From Anaerolineales bacterium (GTDB taxonomy: Bacteria; Chloroflexota; Anaerolineae; Anaerolineales; JABWBV01), in the NCBI GenBank assembly GCA_020634875.1, contig JACKAX010000024.1:1-55308 (forward strand): 55,308 bases of DNA, read 5' to 3'. Below, in pieces: positions 34,026 to 42,288 of the stretch; the first letter of the stretch is position 1; every line of letters begins with the position of its first letter. The notes below the pieces were generated by a model. The model searched no databases. It was not told where the DNA came from and saw only the letters and a list, made by a program, of their open reading frames with translations. Both the position numbers and the translations under genes were made by a program.

Positions 34026-34928
34026 TTATAACGTTGGTAACAGATACTCATACGCACTAAGCGCGGCTTTTGCTCCCTCGCCAATGGCTACAAGTACTTG
34101 CTCCGTAGTAGTGGTGACATCTCCAGCGGCAAAAAGACCGGGGACGTTTGTGCGGCCTACGCTGTCAACAATGATGCGGCCACGAATATCGCGCTCGACC
34201 AGGTGGGCGACCAATTCTGAATTGGGAATAACTGCCATTTCGACGAAAACGCCATCTGTGTGGATTTCGGTTTCAAACCCTTGCGGGCCTTCTACCATCA
34301 CCGCGTCGCAGAACCCATTTCCTAAGACTTGGGTGACGCGATAATTTTCCAGCACAGTGACATTTTTTGAGTTGAGCAGTTTTTTACCCAATGGGGAATG
34401 AAGCAACTCGCCTGATGGCCCGACTAGATGCACTTCTGCGGCAATCGTCGCCATTTCAGCAGCAGAGCGGAGGGCTAATTCGCCTTTGCCGACAATGACG
34501 GCTTTTTTATCAATAAAGAGCGGGGCATAGCTAGTAGCCGAATACCCCACGCCTTTGCCCCGGAATTGTTGTTCGCCGGGGACATCTAACCATTGCACAC
34601 GGGCACCTGTTGTAATGATGACCGTTTTTGCCAGTAATTCGCCTCCCGCAGCAGTCTTGACCACAAAATGCCCGTTGACCTTCTCGACACGGGTGACGTT
34701 TTCCATGTGGCGGGCAAAGTTCAAGTATTCGAGTTCGCGCTTGAATTTTTCAACCACTTCCGTGCCACGAATTACCAGATGTTGATCTTCATCTTTCAAA
34801 TCCATGTGGAAGTTGGTTTTGCCGCCTAAATCTGCGGCAACCATCAGCACATTCAAGCGTTTGCGGATGGCGTAGATCGTAGCCGTTAAACCGGCGGGGC
34901 CTCCGCCGATGATGATGATATCGTACAT
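34026..34928 (-). CDS. Thioredoxin reductase-like flavoprotein lacking the CxxC
   Basis: 300 residues with GAGGT 6 nt before the ATG. FAD motif Gly-Gly-Gly-Pro-Ala-Gly is at 8-13, and Gly-Leu-Phe-Ala-Ala-Gly-Asp-Val is near the C-terminus. The NAD(P) motif is altered to Gly-Lys-Gly-Glu-Leu-Ala. At the place of the redox disulfide Cys-Ala-Thr-Cys it has S130-Ala-Thr-S133, so it cannot reduce thioredoxin. Such proteins are often NAD(P)H-ferredoxin/flavodoxin oxidoreductases. Placed between malic enzyme and metF, it is a good candidate for moving electrons from NAD(P)H to the methyl branch. This is an inference. Confidence 0.82.
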   Translation of the reverse strand: MYDIIIIGGGPAGLTATIYAIRKRLNVLMVAADLGGKTNFHMDLKDEDQHLVIRGTEVVEKFKRELEYLNFARHMENVTRVEKVNGHFVVKTAAGGELLAKTVIITTGARVQWLDVPGEQQFRGKGVGYSATSYAPLFIDKKAVIVGKGELALRSAAEMATIAAEVHLVGPSGELLHSPLGKKLLNSKNVTVLENYRVTQVLGNGFCDAVMVEGPQGFETEIHTDGVFVEMAVIPNSELVAHLVERDIRGRIIVDSVGRTNVPGLFAAGDVTTTTEQVLVAIGEGAKAALSAYEYLLPTL

Positions 34929-34948
34929 GATAGTACCTCATTCTGGTT

Positions 34949-34988
34949 ACGGAATACGCAGTACTTTCAATATTCCGTATTGCGTATT
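34949..34988. repeat. Hairpin of the CGTATT word family
   Basis: acggaata (34949-34956) pairs with tattccgt (34971-34978), and the overlapping aatacgca (34953-34960) pairs with tgcgtatt (34981-34988). The two pairings exclude each other. One of five such elements in the window. Confidence 0.75.
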
Positions 34989-36346
34989 TAATCTTCTGGC
35001 GCTTCTTCAATAAAGCCCTTATGCATCATCATTTGTGTCAATTCGCGAGAGCGGCGGATGATGTTCGAGGCGTTGTGATACAGTTCATCGTAGCTTCGTT
35101 CAAGGCGAGCAACGCCCTGTTCTTGAGCTTTCATGGCGACAGCCGCAGCTTCACGGGGGAAGATCTCCCAATCATCCATCGTAGGCAAGATGTGATCGGA
35201 TGCGAGTTTGTTCCCGATGTGACTGGCAAGGGCGTCCGCGGCGGCGTAGCACATCTCGTCGGTGATGGTCTTTGCCCGCACATCGAGCGTACCCCGGAAG
35301 ATGCCGGGGAAGCCAAGGGAATTATTCACCTGATTGGGGAAGTCCGACCGCCCGGTGGCGACAATCGCTGCACCTGCTTCCACCGCTTCCCACGGCCAGA
35401 TTTCCGGCACAGGGTTGGCGCAGGCAAAGAGAATGGAATTGGTGTTCATCCGCCGGACCCATTCGGGCAGGATCACGCCCGGGCCGGGGGCTGCAAGGCC
35501 GATCACCACATCTGCCCCTTCCATGGCTTCAGGGATGCCGCCCTCACGGTGTTCCGCATTCGTAATCTGGCACAAGCGCCATTTGTCTACATACTCCGCG
35601 CGGCGCATGAACAAATCCTTGCGGTGTTCGCCAAGAATCCCTTTGCTGTCTACCATGTAGCATTTCGCCGGATTCACACCCCAGCCGAAGATTAGCCGGG
35701 AGCAGGCTACGTTGGACGCGCCTGAGCCGACAAACACCACACTAACATCCTCCTTCGCTTTGCCGACGAGTTTGAGCGCGTTCATTAACCCCGCGAGAGT
35801 GACAGTTGCGGTGCCTTGTTGGTCATCATGCCAGACGGGGATTTCTGCTTTTTCGCGGAGGGTGTCAAGGATGCGGAAGCATTTGGGTTGCGAAAGGTCT
35901 TCGAGGTTGATTCCGCCAAAACCCGGTTGGATGTTCAGAACGGTTTCGATGATTTTGTCAGGGTCTTTCGTCCCTAACATGATCGGGTAGCCATCCACGC
36001 CACCCAGATATTTGTACAGCAGGGCTTTGCCTTCCATGACCGGCATCCCTGCCTTCGGGCCGATGTCGCCCAGTCCGAGGACGCGTGTGCCGTCACTGAC
36101 GACGGCGACGGTATTCCATTTGTTCGTATATTCGTACACCAGTTCGGGGTCGGCGGCAATCGCTTTGCATGGGGCCGCAACGCCTGGGGTGTACCAAATG
36201 GCAAAATCATTAAAATTGCGAATAGTGCTTTTGATCGTAGTTTCGATCTTGCCCCGATAAAAGGGGTGGAGCTTCATCGCATCGGCAGAAGGTTTTTTAG
36301 CCTTTGCCAGCAATTCGTCTACGTTATACATAGGCTCCTTAAGCAT
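34988..36346 (-). CDS. NAD(P)-dependent malic enzyme
   Basis: 452 residues, a short bacterial malic enzyme without the phosphotransacetylase domain. The family patches are Tyr-Thr-Pro-Gly-Val-Ala-Ala-Pro-Cys, Gly-Leu-Gly-Asp-Ile-Gly-Pro-Lys-Ala-Gly-Met-Pro-Val-Met-Glu-Gly-Lys, Trp-His-Asp-Asp-Gln-Gln-Gly-Thr-Ala, and the Rossmann motif Gly-Ser-Gly-Ala-Ser-Asn. It converts malate to pyruvate and CO2. Its place inside the acs cluster could tie pyruvate, CO2 and NAD(P)H supply to acetyl-CoA synthesis. The start is at 36346, with AGGAG 7 nt upstream; an internal ATG at 36331 is less well spaced. Confidence 0.9.
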   Translation of the reverse strand: MLKEPMYNVDELLAKAKKPSADAMKLHPFYRGKIETTIKSTIRNFNDFAIWYTPGVAAPCKAIAADPELVYEYTNKWNTVAVVSDGTRVLGLGDIGPKAGMPVMEGKALLYKYLGGVDGYPIMLGTKDPDKIIETVLNIQPGFGGINLEDLSQPKCFRILDTLREKAEIPVWHDDQQGTATVTLAGLMNALKLVGKAKEDVSVVFVGSGASNVACSRLIFGWGVNPAKCYMVDSKGILGEHRKDLFMRRAEYVDKWRLCQITNAEHREGGIPEAMEGADVVIGLAAPGPGVILPEWVRRMNTNSILFACANPVPEIWPWEAVEAGAAIVATGRSDFPNQVNNSLGFPGIFRGTLDVRAKTITDEMCYAAADALASHIGNKLASDHILPTMDDWEIFPREAAAVAMKAQEQGVARLERSYDELYHNASNIIRRSRELTQMMMHKGFIEEAPED

Positions 36347-36389
36347 GTCCTTACTCCTGAAGGGGGAGGAAAAAAGGAATTAGGAAGGG

Positions 36390-36433
36390 GGAAGAAGGAA
36401 TTGGGAATTCGTTCGTGTAAAATTCCTTCTTCC
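36390..36433. repeat. Purine/pyrimidine inverted repeat upstream of malic enzyme
   Basis: ggaagaaggaatt (36390-36402) and aattccttcttcc (36421-36433) are perfect complements. The full 127-bp gap between acsE and the malic enzyme gene is purine-rich on its left and pyrimidine-rich on its right. Confidence 0.8.
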
Positions 36434-36473
36434 TATTCCCTTTTTCCCCTTTCCTTTCTTCCTTCTTCCACCC

Positions 36474-37415
36474 CTAAAAATTCACCGCCAGTTCCTGTTG
36501 TAAATAGGAATCGGCATAAATTACCTTGTTCAATAAGATTTGGACGGTTTTCCAGATCGCGGCCTGATCGGGGTCAGTAAAATCTACATCGTCCATGTGG
36601 AGTTCATTGCCTTCGGCCACGCGGTCGTGCAGAGTCAGGTACAACCGTCCGAGGGCGGTGCTTTCGTCTCGCGCCTCGATAACGCGGATGACCTCATTTT
36701 GGGGGGCATCCATCGGATTGCCGATCATCATCTTCAGCCCAACCCCCATCAGCATCGCCAGATACACCCGGTTGATCAGGGCGCGGTTTTCGTTGGGGAC
36801 GGCGTTGGAAACGTTGGACAGACCCACCGAGATCGGTGGCGGTGGATCCCATGCAAATTGCAGGATGCGGATCGTTTCAATCAGTTGTGGACAAAATTCC
36901 TGGCAGCCGGAAACAGTCAGCACGAGCGGGTCAATGATCAGGTCGCTGATGGGGAAATCAATCTCCAGCGCGCGCGGGATCAGCTTTTCAAGCGCGATAT
37001 TCACCCGTTCATCTGCCGCGATTGGGATGCCACTCGCCCCCATCGTGAGGGCAATGAGCCGCGCGTTGTACTGTTTCGCGACGAGGGGTACTTTTTCCAG
37101 TCGTTCGGGTTCGGCGGACGTGGAGTTGATAATTGGCTGGGCCTTGGTTACTTTCTTTAGCCCGGCTTCAATCCCTAGGAGGTTTGTGCTGTCGAAACTG
37201 AGTGGCACATCCGTCACCGCTTCAACGGTCTCCACCATCCACGGGAAGACTTCTTCCCAGTCCTTTTTGCGCGGTCCGAGGTTCAGGTCAAGTGCCTGTG
37301 CCCCTGCTTCGACCTGTTTAACCGCAAGTTCCTGGAAGAATTTTGCGTCGCGCACTTTGAGTGCTTCTTTTACTTTTTCGGAAATGATATGGATATTCTC
37401 GCCAATAATATACAT
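36474..37415 (-). CDS. acsE: Methyl-THF:corrinoid iron-sulfur protein methyltransferase
   Basis: 313 residues with AGGAG before the ATG. It is a dihydropteroate-synthase-like TIM barrel: Ile-Gly-Glu-Asn-Ile-His, Asp-Leu-Asn-Leu-Gly-Pro, Pro-Leu-Ser-Phe-Asp-Ser-Thr-Asn, Ile-Ile-Asn-Ser-Thr-Ser and Val-Gly-Leu-Ser-Asn-Val-Ser. These are the pterin-binding residues of AcsE. It transfers the methyl group of methyl-THF to Co(I) of the AcsC/AcsD protein. It is slightly longer than the classic AcsE of about 262 residues, with extra sequence mainly at the C-terminus. Confidence 0.92.
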   Translation of the reverse strand: MYIIGENIHIISEKVKEALKVRDAKFFQELAVKQVEAGAQALDLNLGPRKKDWEEVFPWMVETVEAVTDVPLSFDSTNLLGIEAGLKKVTKAQPIINSTSAEPERLEKVPLVAKQYNARLIALTMGASGIPIAADERVNIALEKLIPRALEIDFPISDLIIDPLVLTVSGCQEFCPQLIETIRILQFAWDPPPPISVGLSNVSNAVPNENRALINRVYLAMLMGVGLKMMIGNPMDAPQNEVIRVIEARDESTALGRLYLTLHDRVAEGNELHMDDVDFTDPDQAAIWKTVQILLNKVIYADSYLQQELAVNF

Positions 37416-37510
37416 CGGGTGCTCCTAGAAGAGGGTATTTTCGGCAAACAAGGAAAAAAGGTAAATGGGGTGAAGAAGATTGTCAACTCAATCTACCTTG
37501 TCTACTTTGT

Positions 37511-38416
37511 TTATCTGTATACCCCGTACATTTGATCCGGTCCTAATAGATCGGGAAATTTTTCTCGTAGTGCAAATCGGGTCGCGTAACACAGATGACA
37601 CGCGTCCACAAATTCTTGTTCATGATTATCCAGATAGCGTAATGCCAATCCGGTTGGGCCGCCGGCAATCAATGTGCCAGCGATAGGATTCTGAAGAGGA
37701 TCAAACATGCCCAAAATATCTCTCAGTGGTTGGTTGAACAGATTGCCGATCACAATCCCCTGGCAAAGGTGCAGATTCCCAAATGGATCGAGGTGAACCC
37801 GTCCGGGATTTTCCAGGTTCTCATATGGACAGCGGTTAAACGCCAACCAACTCTGACGGGGTTGCCCGTTGACAAGCTTTTCTGCTGCCCGACCACGGTA
37901 CATGACCCCGCCCCCGCTCAGAGGAAGTCCTGGCTCCCACGCCTCCGGGTCGCGTGCTCCGGCGGGGGGATCAACAGTGATCGTACCTGTACTCAGCCCT
38001 AGCATTGGCGCAACCGCAAGCACTCTTTGGGATTCGGGCGTTTCCATTGACGCCCCGTGAAAGAGATCGCTGGATACATCAATCGTTTTCAATCCAGCTT
38101 GAGCCAGCGGTTTCAGCCATTGGCAGGCATCCTCTTCGCTGGTCGCCCAATACCCGTTGCTTACAATACCGACGGAAAAGCCCAGTGCGCTCGCCGAACG
38201 GACACCCTCAAGCAAGAGAGGATAATATAAAAATGCCTCGCCGCCTTCAAAATAAATTTCGTCAATCGTTCCCACCTCTTTAGCCTGATAAAGCGCATTT
38301 TTTAATTGCGCCATCGTGAATACGCCTGTCTGCCAGGGACTGCCCCAGACGAAGCAATGATCGCATTCGTAGTTGCAGGTGTAAGTGAGAAGAATATGTA
38401 ATCCAGTAAGGTTCAT
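37511..38416 (-). CDS. Radical SAM protein with SPASM-like C-terminal cysteines
   Basis: About 301 residues. The cluster motif C14-x3-C18-x2-C21 is followed by Phe-Glu-Gly-Gly-Glu-Ala, the SAM-binding Gly-Gly-Glu. The C-terminal half has further Cys in Asn-Arg-Cys-Pro-Tyr-Glu, His-Leu-Cys-Gln-Gly and Ala-Cys-His-Leu-Cys, as in SPASM/twitch auxiliary clusters. The start is ATG at 38416 or an in-frame TTG at 38425. It lies between acsE and the corrinoid-protein activator, with no recognisable peptide substrate gene beside it. I do not know a role for this enzyme in the Wood-Ljungdahl pathway; it could be a maturase or a methyl-transfer/repair enzyme. Confidence 0.8.
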   Translation of the reverse strand: MNLTGLHILLTYTCNYECDHCFVWGSPWQTGVFTMAQLKNALYQAKEVGTIDEIYFEGGEAFLYYPLLLEGVRSASALGFSVGIVSNGYWATSEEDACQWLKPLAQAGLKTIDVSSDLFHGASMETPESQRVLAVAPMLGLSTGTITVDPPAGARDPEAWEPGLPLSGGGVMYRGRAAEKLVNGQPRQSWLAFNRCPYENLENPGRVHLDPFGNLHLCQGIVIGNLFNQPLRDILGMFDPLQNPIAGTLIAGGPTGLALRYLDNHEQEFVDACHLCYATRFALREKFPDLLGPDQMYGVYR

Positions 38417-38472
38417 CGGTTTCAATCAACACGGACACAAGTAAACAGGCACAAGAGTTTGTAATTACGTGT

Positions 38473-40395
38473 CTAGGTATATACTTTATCAGCCTGTTTA
38501 CTAATTTCTTCTGCCACACTTGGAAATTTACTCAAATCTGTATGCGGCAAAAATAATGCCGACGTAAACGCTTCATAGAACGAGTTATCTGCTGAAAGTT
38601 CAATGTACGTCATTTTGCGGGCAATTTCGGAAATGCGGTTCCGCGCCGTTTTATCCAATAACGCAAGATATGCGCCTTTCACGGATGTGTTGCCTAGAAA
38701 GTGGAAGTTCTCCCACGGCATGTCGGGGAGCAGACCGATTTCAACAGCTTTTTCGACGTTGATGTATTTGCCGAACGAGCCGCCCACTAGAACTCGCTCC
38801 GCCATTTCGAGCGGCATCCCGACCCCGTCCGCTAGAACGCTGAACCCGGCATAGATTGCGGCCTTGGCGCGGAGAAGGTTGTCTACATCCACGTGTGTGA
38901 GGGCGATATCGCGACCGTGTCCGGTTTCGTCTGCCCAGGCGATGATGTATTCCGGGCCGTGTTCGCCGTTGCGGATGCGCGGGGTTTTCAGGTGCGTGTT
39001 GAAATTTCCGCCTTTGTCCAGCACGCCAGTTAGGAACAACTCCGCCATCAACGAAATCAACCCGCTACCGCAAAGGCCGCGCGGTTTGACTTCGCCAATT
39101 ACGCGGAAAGTCGGTTCAAACGTCTCAGTGTTCACCCAAACTTCTTCAATCGCCCCTCTCGTCGCTCGCATTCCATCCACCACGCCCGCCCCCTCGAACG
39201 CAGGCCCCGCCGAACACGCACACGTCACCAGCCAATCTTGTGACCCCATCACTGTTTCACCATTTGTCCCCACATCAATGAATAGGGAAACTTGCTCACT
39301 GTCATCTACCCCCGATGACAGCACTCCCGCGGTGATGTCCGCGCCGACGTAGCTCGCCACGCCCGGGAGGCAGTCCACAACCGCTTCAGGATTTACGTTT
39401 AAGCCGATTTCCGCAGCTCGGAAGGGAGGTGGTTCGTTTACCCCGGTCACGAACGGCGACAGGCGAATGCTGTCCGCAGGGAGACCGAGCAGCAGGTGCA
39501 TCATGGTGCTGTTCCCCGCGATGGTGACTTTGTAAATCTCCAACGGGTTAGCCTGCACACGTTTGCACGCCGTTTCAATCAGTCCGTTGATGGTGCCTAA
39601 CACCAGGTTTTGCATTTCCTCATGACCGCCATTTTTGCTGGCATAAATGATCCGGGAAATGACATCTTCTCCTCGTGCAATTTGCCCGTTGTACTCCGCG
39701 ACTTGCGCCCGCACCTGCCCGGTGACCAAATCTACCAGCCATACAGAAACGGTTGTGGTGCCGATGTCTACTGCCGCGCCCCAGAGGGGTGAGGCAAGGG
39801 GTGAGTTTGCGAGGGGCAAGTCCAGTAAACGAGGTGGGGTTGGCGCGGTGTCAATGATGGCAGTGCTGGTCCATTCTCCTGCGCGTAGGGCACGTCCGAG
39901 GTTACGGAGGGTAGGGAGGGATGCGGTCAGGGCTGGAATATCGGCTTGCTGGCGGAGGGCGGTTTGCAGGCGGCTCCAGTCATCGGTCTGGTCGTCCATC
40001 GAGGGCGGGGTGAGCGTGACCGTAACCCGACGGAGAGTCTGATCCCGCGTAGGGTCGTAACCGGTCGGGACGGTGACTTCCGCGAGCACTCGGTCAGTGG
40101 TCAGGCGGCGTTCGACTTTTTCTTGTGGGGGAACGGTAATTTGTGCGTCGCCCTCGACAACGGATTGGCACGCCAACGCGTACCCTTCCGCGACATCTTC
40201 GGATGACAGGCGAAGTGTGCTTCTGCGCCGGACACCGCCTTCATTGACGAGTACGGCACAACGTCCACAGCGTCCCTGACCCCCACACGGTTGGGCGATG
40301 TCCACGCCCGCTTGCCGTGCCGCTTCGGTGAGGAGAGTTCCGGTGGGGACATGAGCAGGATGATTGGAGTCGAAGGTGATGGTATGTGTATTCAT
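38473..40395 (-). CDS. acsV: Corrinoid protein reductive activator (RACo-like, ASKHA)
   Basis: 640 residues. The N-terminal [2Fe-2S] ferredoxin domain has C37, C43, C46 and C76. Linker and middle domains follow, then a C-terminal ASKHA ATPase with Asp-Ile-Gly-Thr-Thr-Thr-Val-Ser, Ala-Gly-Asn-Ser-Thr-Met-Met-His and Asp-Val-Gly-Thr-Asn-Gly-Glu. It uses ATP to reduce inactive Co(II) of the corrinoid protein back to Co(I). The start is taken as the ATG at 40395; a GTG at 40407 is possible. The upstream gap carries a perfect 20-bp inverted repeat. Confidence 0.88.
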   Translation of the reverse strand: MNTHTITFDSNHPAHVPTGTLLTEAARQAGVDIAQPCGGQGRCGRCAVLVNEGGVRRRSTLRLSSEDVAEGYALACQSVVEGDAQITVPPQEKVERRLTTDRVLAEVTVPTGYDPTRDQTLRRVTVTLTPPSMDDQTDDWSRLQTALRQQADIPALTASLPTLRNLGRALRAGEWTSTAIIDTAPTPPRLLDLPLANSPLASPLWGAAVDIGTTTVSVWLVDLVTGQVRAQVAEYNGQIARGEDVISRIIYASKNGGHEEMQNLVLGTINGLIETACKRVQANPLEIYKVTIAGNSTMMHLLLGLPADSIRLSPFVTGVNEPPPFRAAEIGLNVNPEAVVDCLPGVASYVGADITAGVLSSGVDDSEQVSLFIDVGTNGETVMGSQDWLVTCACSAGPAFEGAGVVDGMRATRGAIEEVWVNTETFEPTFRVIGEVKPRGLCGSGLISLMAELFLTGVLDKGGNFNTHLKTPRIRNGEHGPEYIIAWADETGHGRDIALTHVDVDNLLRAKAAIYAGFSVLADGVGMPLEMAERVLVGGSFGKYINVEKAVEIGLLPDMPWENFHFLGNTSVKGAYLALLDKTARNRISEIARKMTYIELSADNSFYEAFTSALFLPHTDLSKFPSVAEEISKQADKVYT

Positions 40396-40407
40396 CGAGC
40401 GTTTCAC

Positions 40408-40450
40408 TTATGACGCATCACTTATCACTATGATAAGTGATGCGTCATAA
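40408..40450. repeat. Perfect 20-bp inverted repeat, AAGTGATAAGTG family
   Basis: ttatgacgcatcacttatca (40408-40427) is the exact complement of the right arm at 40431-40450, with a 3-nt loop. The arms contain the same tgataagtgatg words as the palindrome at 1744. It lies between the CoA-binding and activator genes. Confidence 0.95.
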
Positions 40451-40464
40451 ATCACGGGAGAAAA

Positions 40465-40926
40465 CTAATTCGGTAACTTCCCCATCGCGCCCAAAACCCA
40501 TTTCATACACTTGTGCCCGAAGTCAAAGAACATCATCGGACAACCGCCGGAGATGATGGTGAGGCCGTTTTCGCGACCGTATTTGATCGCAAATTCGGAG
40601 GCGCTGCTCCCAGCAAAGGTGCTGTTGTGCATCCATACCCGGGAAACGCTGGCTTCGACGGCATCGCGGACGATCTGGTCAGTGAGTTCGGGTTTGGTGA
40701 CGATGAGAACGCCATCCACGCCGCCGGGGACGGATTGCAGGTTCGGGTAGGCCGGATCACCTTCGAGGGTGTCGGCATTGGGATTGATAGGAAAGACTTT
40801 GTAGCCTTTATCGCGAAAGGTTTTGTAGATCATGTTCGCCGTTTGTTGGGAGTTACGGGAAACACCCGCGACGGCGATGCGCTTTTGTGCGAGAAAATCT
40901 TTAGCGAGCGTGTCAAAGTTAGACAT
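40465..40926 (-). CDS. CoA-binding domain protein (YccU-like)
   Basis: 153 residues, a stand-alone CoA-binding Rossmann domain. It has Ile-Ala-Val-Ala-Gly-Val-Ser-Arg at the start, Tyr-Lys-Val-Phe-Pro-Ile-Asn-Pro-Asn-Ala, and Gly-Gly-Cys-Pro-Met-Met-Phe. YccU-type proteins bind CoA or NAD but have few known functions. Its start overlaps the acsC stop by 8 bp, so the two are translationally coupled, which makes a link to acetyl-CoA synthesis plausible. Confidence 0.85.
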   Translation of the reverse strand: MSNFDTLAKDFLAQKRIAVAGVSRNSQQTANMIYKTFRDKGYKVFPINPNADTLEGDPAYPNLQSVPGGVDGVLIVTKPELTDQIVRDAVEASVSRVWMHNSTFAGSSASEFAIKYGRENGLTIISGGCPMMFFDFGHKCMKWVLGAMGKLPN

Positions 40927-42262
40927 TAGCAAGCACTTCCTTCATAAATCTAGGCAAATCCACCGCTTCACGCGGGCCAACGCGGATTTCCCAGCCGGGG
41001 AGTTCTTCTTCCAACTCGCCAGAAAGGACAGCCACATGGCCGGGAATAACGATGCGTTTATGGCTGATTTTGTCCGCCACGCCAGACGCTTTTACGTCTT
41101 TCGCAATGCGTTCGGAGTCGAACTTGCCTGCCGCCCACGCGGTGAGTACGCTCATCCCTTCTGCATCGGCCACGAGGAGCCACGCGGGGAGGCCAGAACT
41201 TTCGACTTCGTTCGCCACACTGAAGTAGGTGATACTGAAGTTTGTCGTGACAAGGACAGGGTCTTCTGGTTTGGGATTGTTGATTTCGTATAGACCGGGT
41301 TGTACCTGGATCGGTTTTTGCGGGTCGGTGTAGATGTTTTGCCGGATGACAAGGAGCGGATATAGCAGTTCGGGGTCGGCGTTGTCGAGAACAACAAATC
41401 CAGCGTATTTGGCGATGGCTTGTACTGCGAGCATCGACTCTTTTTCTCCCGCATCACCAGGAAAGGCGATAAGTGGATAACCGAGGGGACGGAAGTTCTT
41501 TTTTAACGCGAGGCGGCGAATCTGGGTGCTGCGAATCAGCCGGGTGGCAAAATCGCGCCCGCCAGGATCGAGGACTAGGTCTTCCACACCTTTCGCTTTA
41601 ATTTTTTCGGTGAGGTCGGCGAGGGCTTCAAGCGATTCTGCAGCAACGGCAAGGGCGGCTTGATGTTGTTTGGCGAGCGAGGCCATTGCTTCCCAGTTGT
41701 TTGCGTCGGCGGTGTAAATGAGGGGATATTCTCCATCCACCGCTTGCAGTCCGGCTCCCATGACAGCAGGGTCGCGGCTGATCAGGATCAGTGGACGGTG
41801 AGTGTTCTCGCGGACAGCGCTGACTGCGCGGGAAAACGCGCCCGGATCGCCCGTCACGGATTCGACAGCGAATCCATCTACGGTCAGGTCAATGCCGACG
41901 TAGTTCACTTTGAATGCTTCGGCTGGGGCGACTTTGGCTTTTATTTCATCGAGGGGGAGGTTATCTTTCACGCGAATGAAGAGGCCTGGTTTGTTGTAGA
42001 AGGTCTTTTCATGGCGGAAAAGGACAGTTTCGTTGCCAGCTTTGATAGAGTTACCGTTGGCTTTGAGGGTAACGAGGCGGATGGGCGGGGCGGCGGATTC
42101 GGCTAATTGTGCTTTCGCTGCGTCGGTGACGTGGGGACACGCGCTAAGTTCCACTTGTTTTGCGGCGAGTTTCATCGAAAAGGCTAAACAGGTCGGGAAT
42201 CCACAGTCTTTGCAGTTAGTTTGAGGAAGAAGTTTGTAGATTTGAATGCCGGAGAGGGCCAT
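40919..42262 (-). CDS. acsC: Corrinoid iron-sulfur protein large subunit
   Basis: 447 residues with GGAG 8 nt before the ATG. The N-terminal 4Fe-4S motif has C17, C20, C25 and C42 (Asn-Cys-Lys-Asp-Cys-Gly-Phe-Pro-Thr-Cys). A TIM barrel follows, then the C-terminal cobamide-binding domain with Pro-Gly-His-Val-Ala-Val-Leu-Ser-Gly. It carries the methyl-cobalt that delivers CH3 to acetyl-CoA synthase and pairs with AcsD. Confidence 0.95.
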   Translation of the reverse strand: MALSGIQIYKLLPQTNCKDCGFPTCLAFSMKLAAKQVELSACPHVTDAAKAQLAESAAPPIRLVTLKANGNSIKAGNETVLFRHEKTFYNKPGLFIRVKDNLPLDEIKAKVAPAEAFKVNYVGIDLTVDGFAVESVTGDPGAFSRAVSAVRENTHRPLILISRDPAVMGAGLQAVDGEYPLIYTADANNWEAMASLAKQHQAALAVAAESLEALADLTEKIKAKGVEDLVLDPGGRDFATRLIRSTQIRRLALKKNFRPLGYPLIAFPGDAGEKESMLAVQAIAKYAGFVVLDNADPELLYPLLVIRQNIYTDPQKPIQVQPGLYEINNPKPEDPVLVTTNFSITYFSVANEVESSGLPAWLLVADAEGMSVLTAWAAGKFDSERIAKDVKASGVADKISHKRIVIPGHVAVLSGELEEELPGWEIRVGPREAVDLPRFMKEVLANV

Positions 42263-42288
42263 GATATTTACTCCGTGTTTGTCATACG

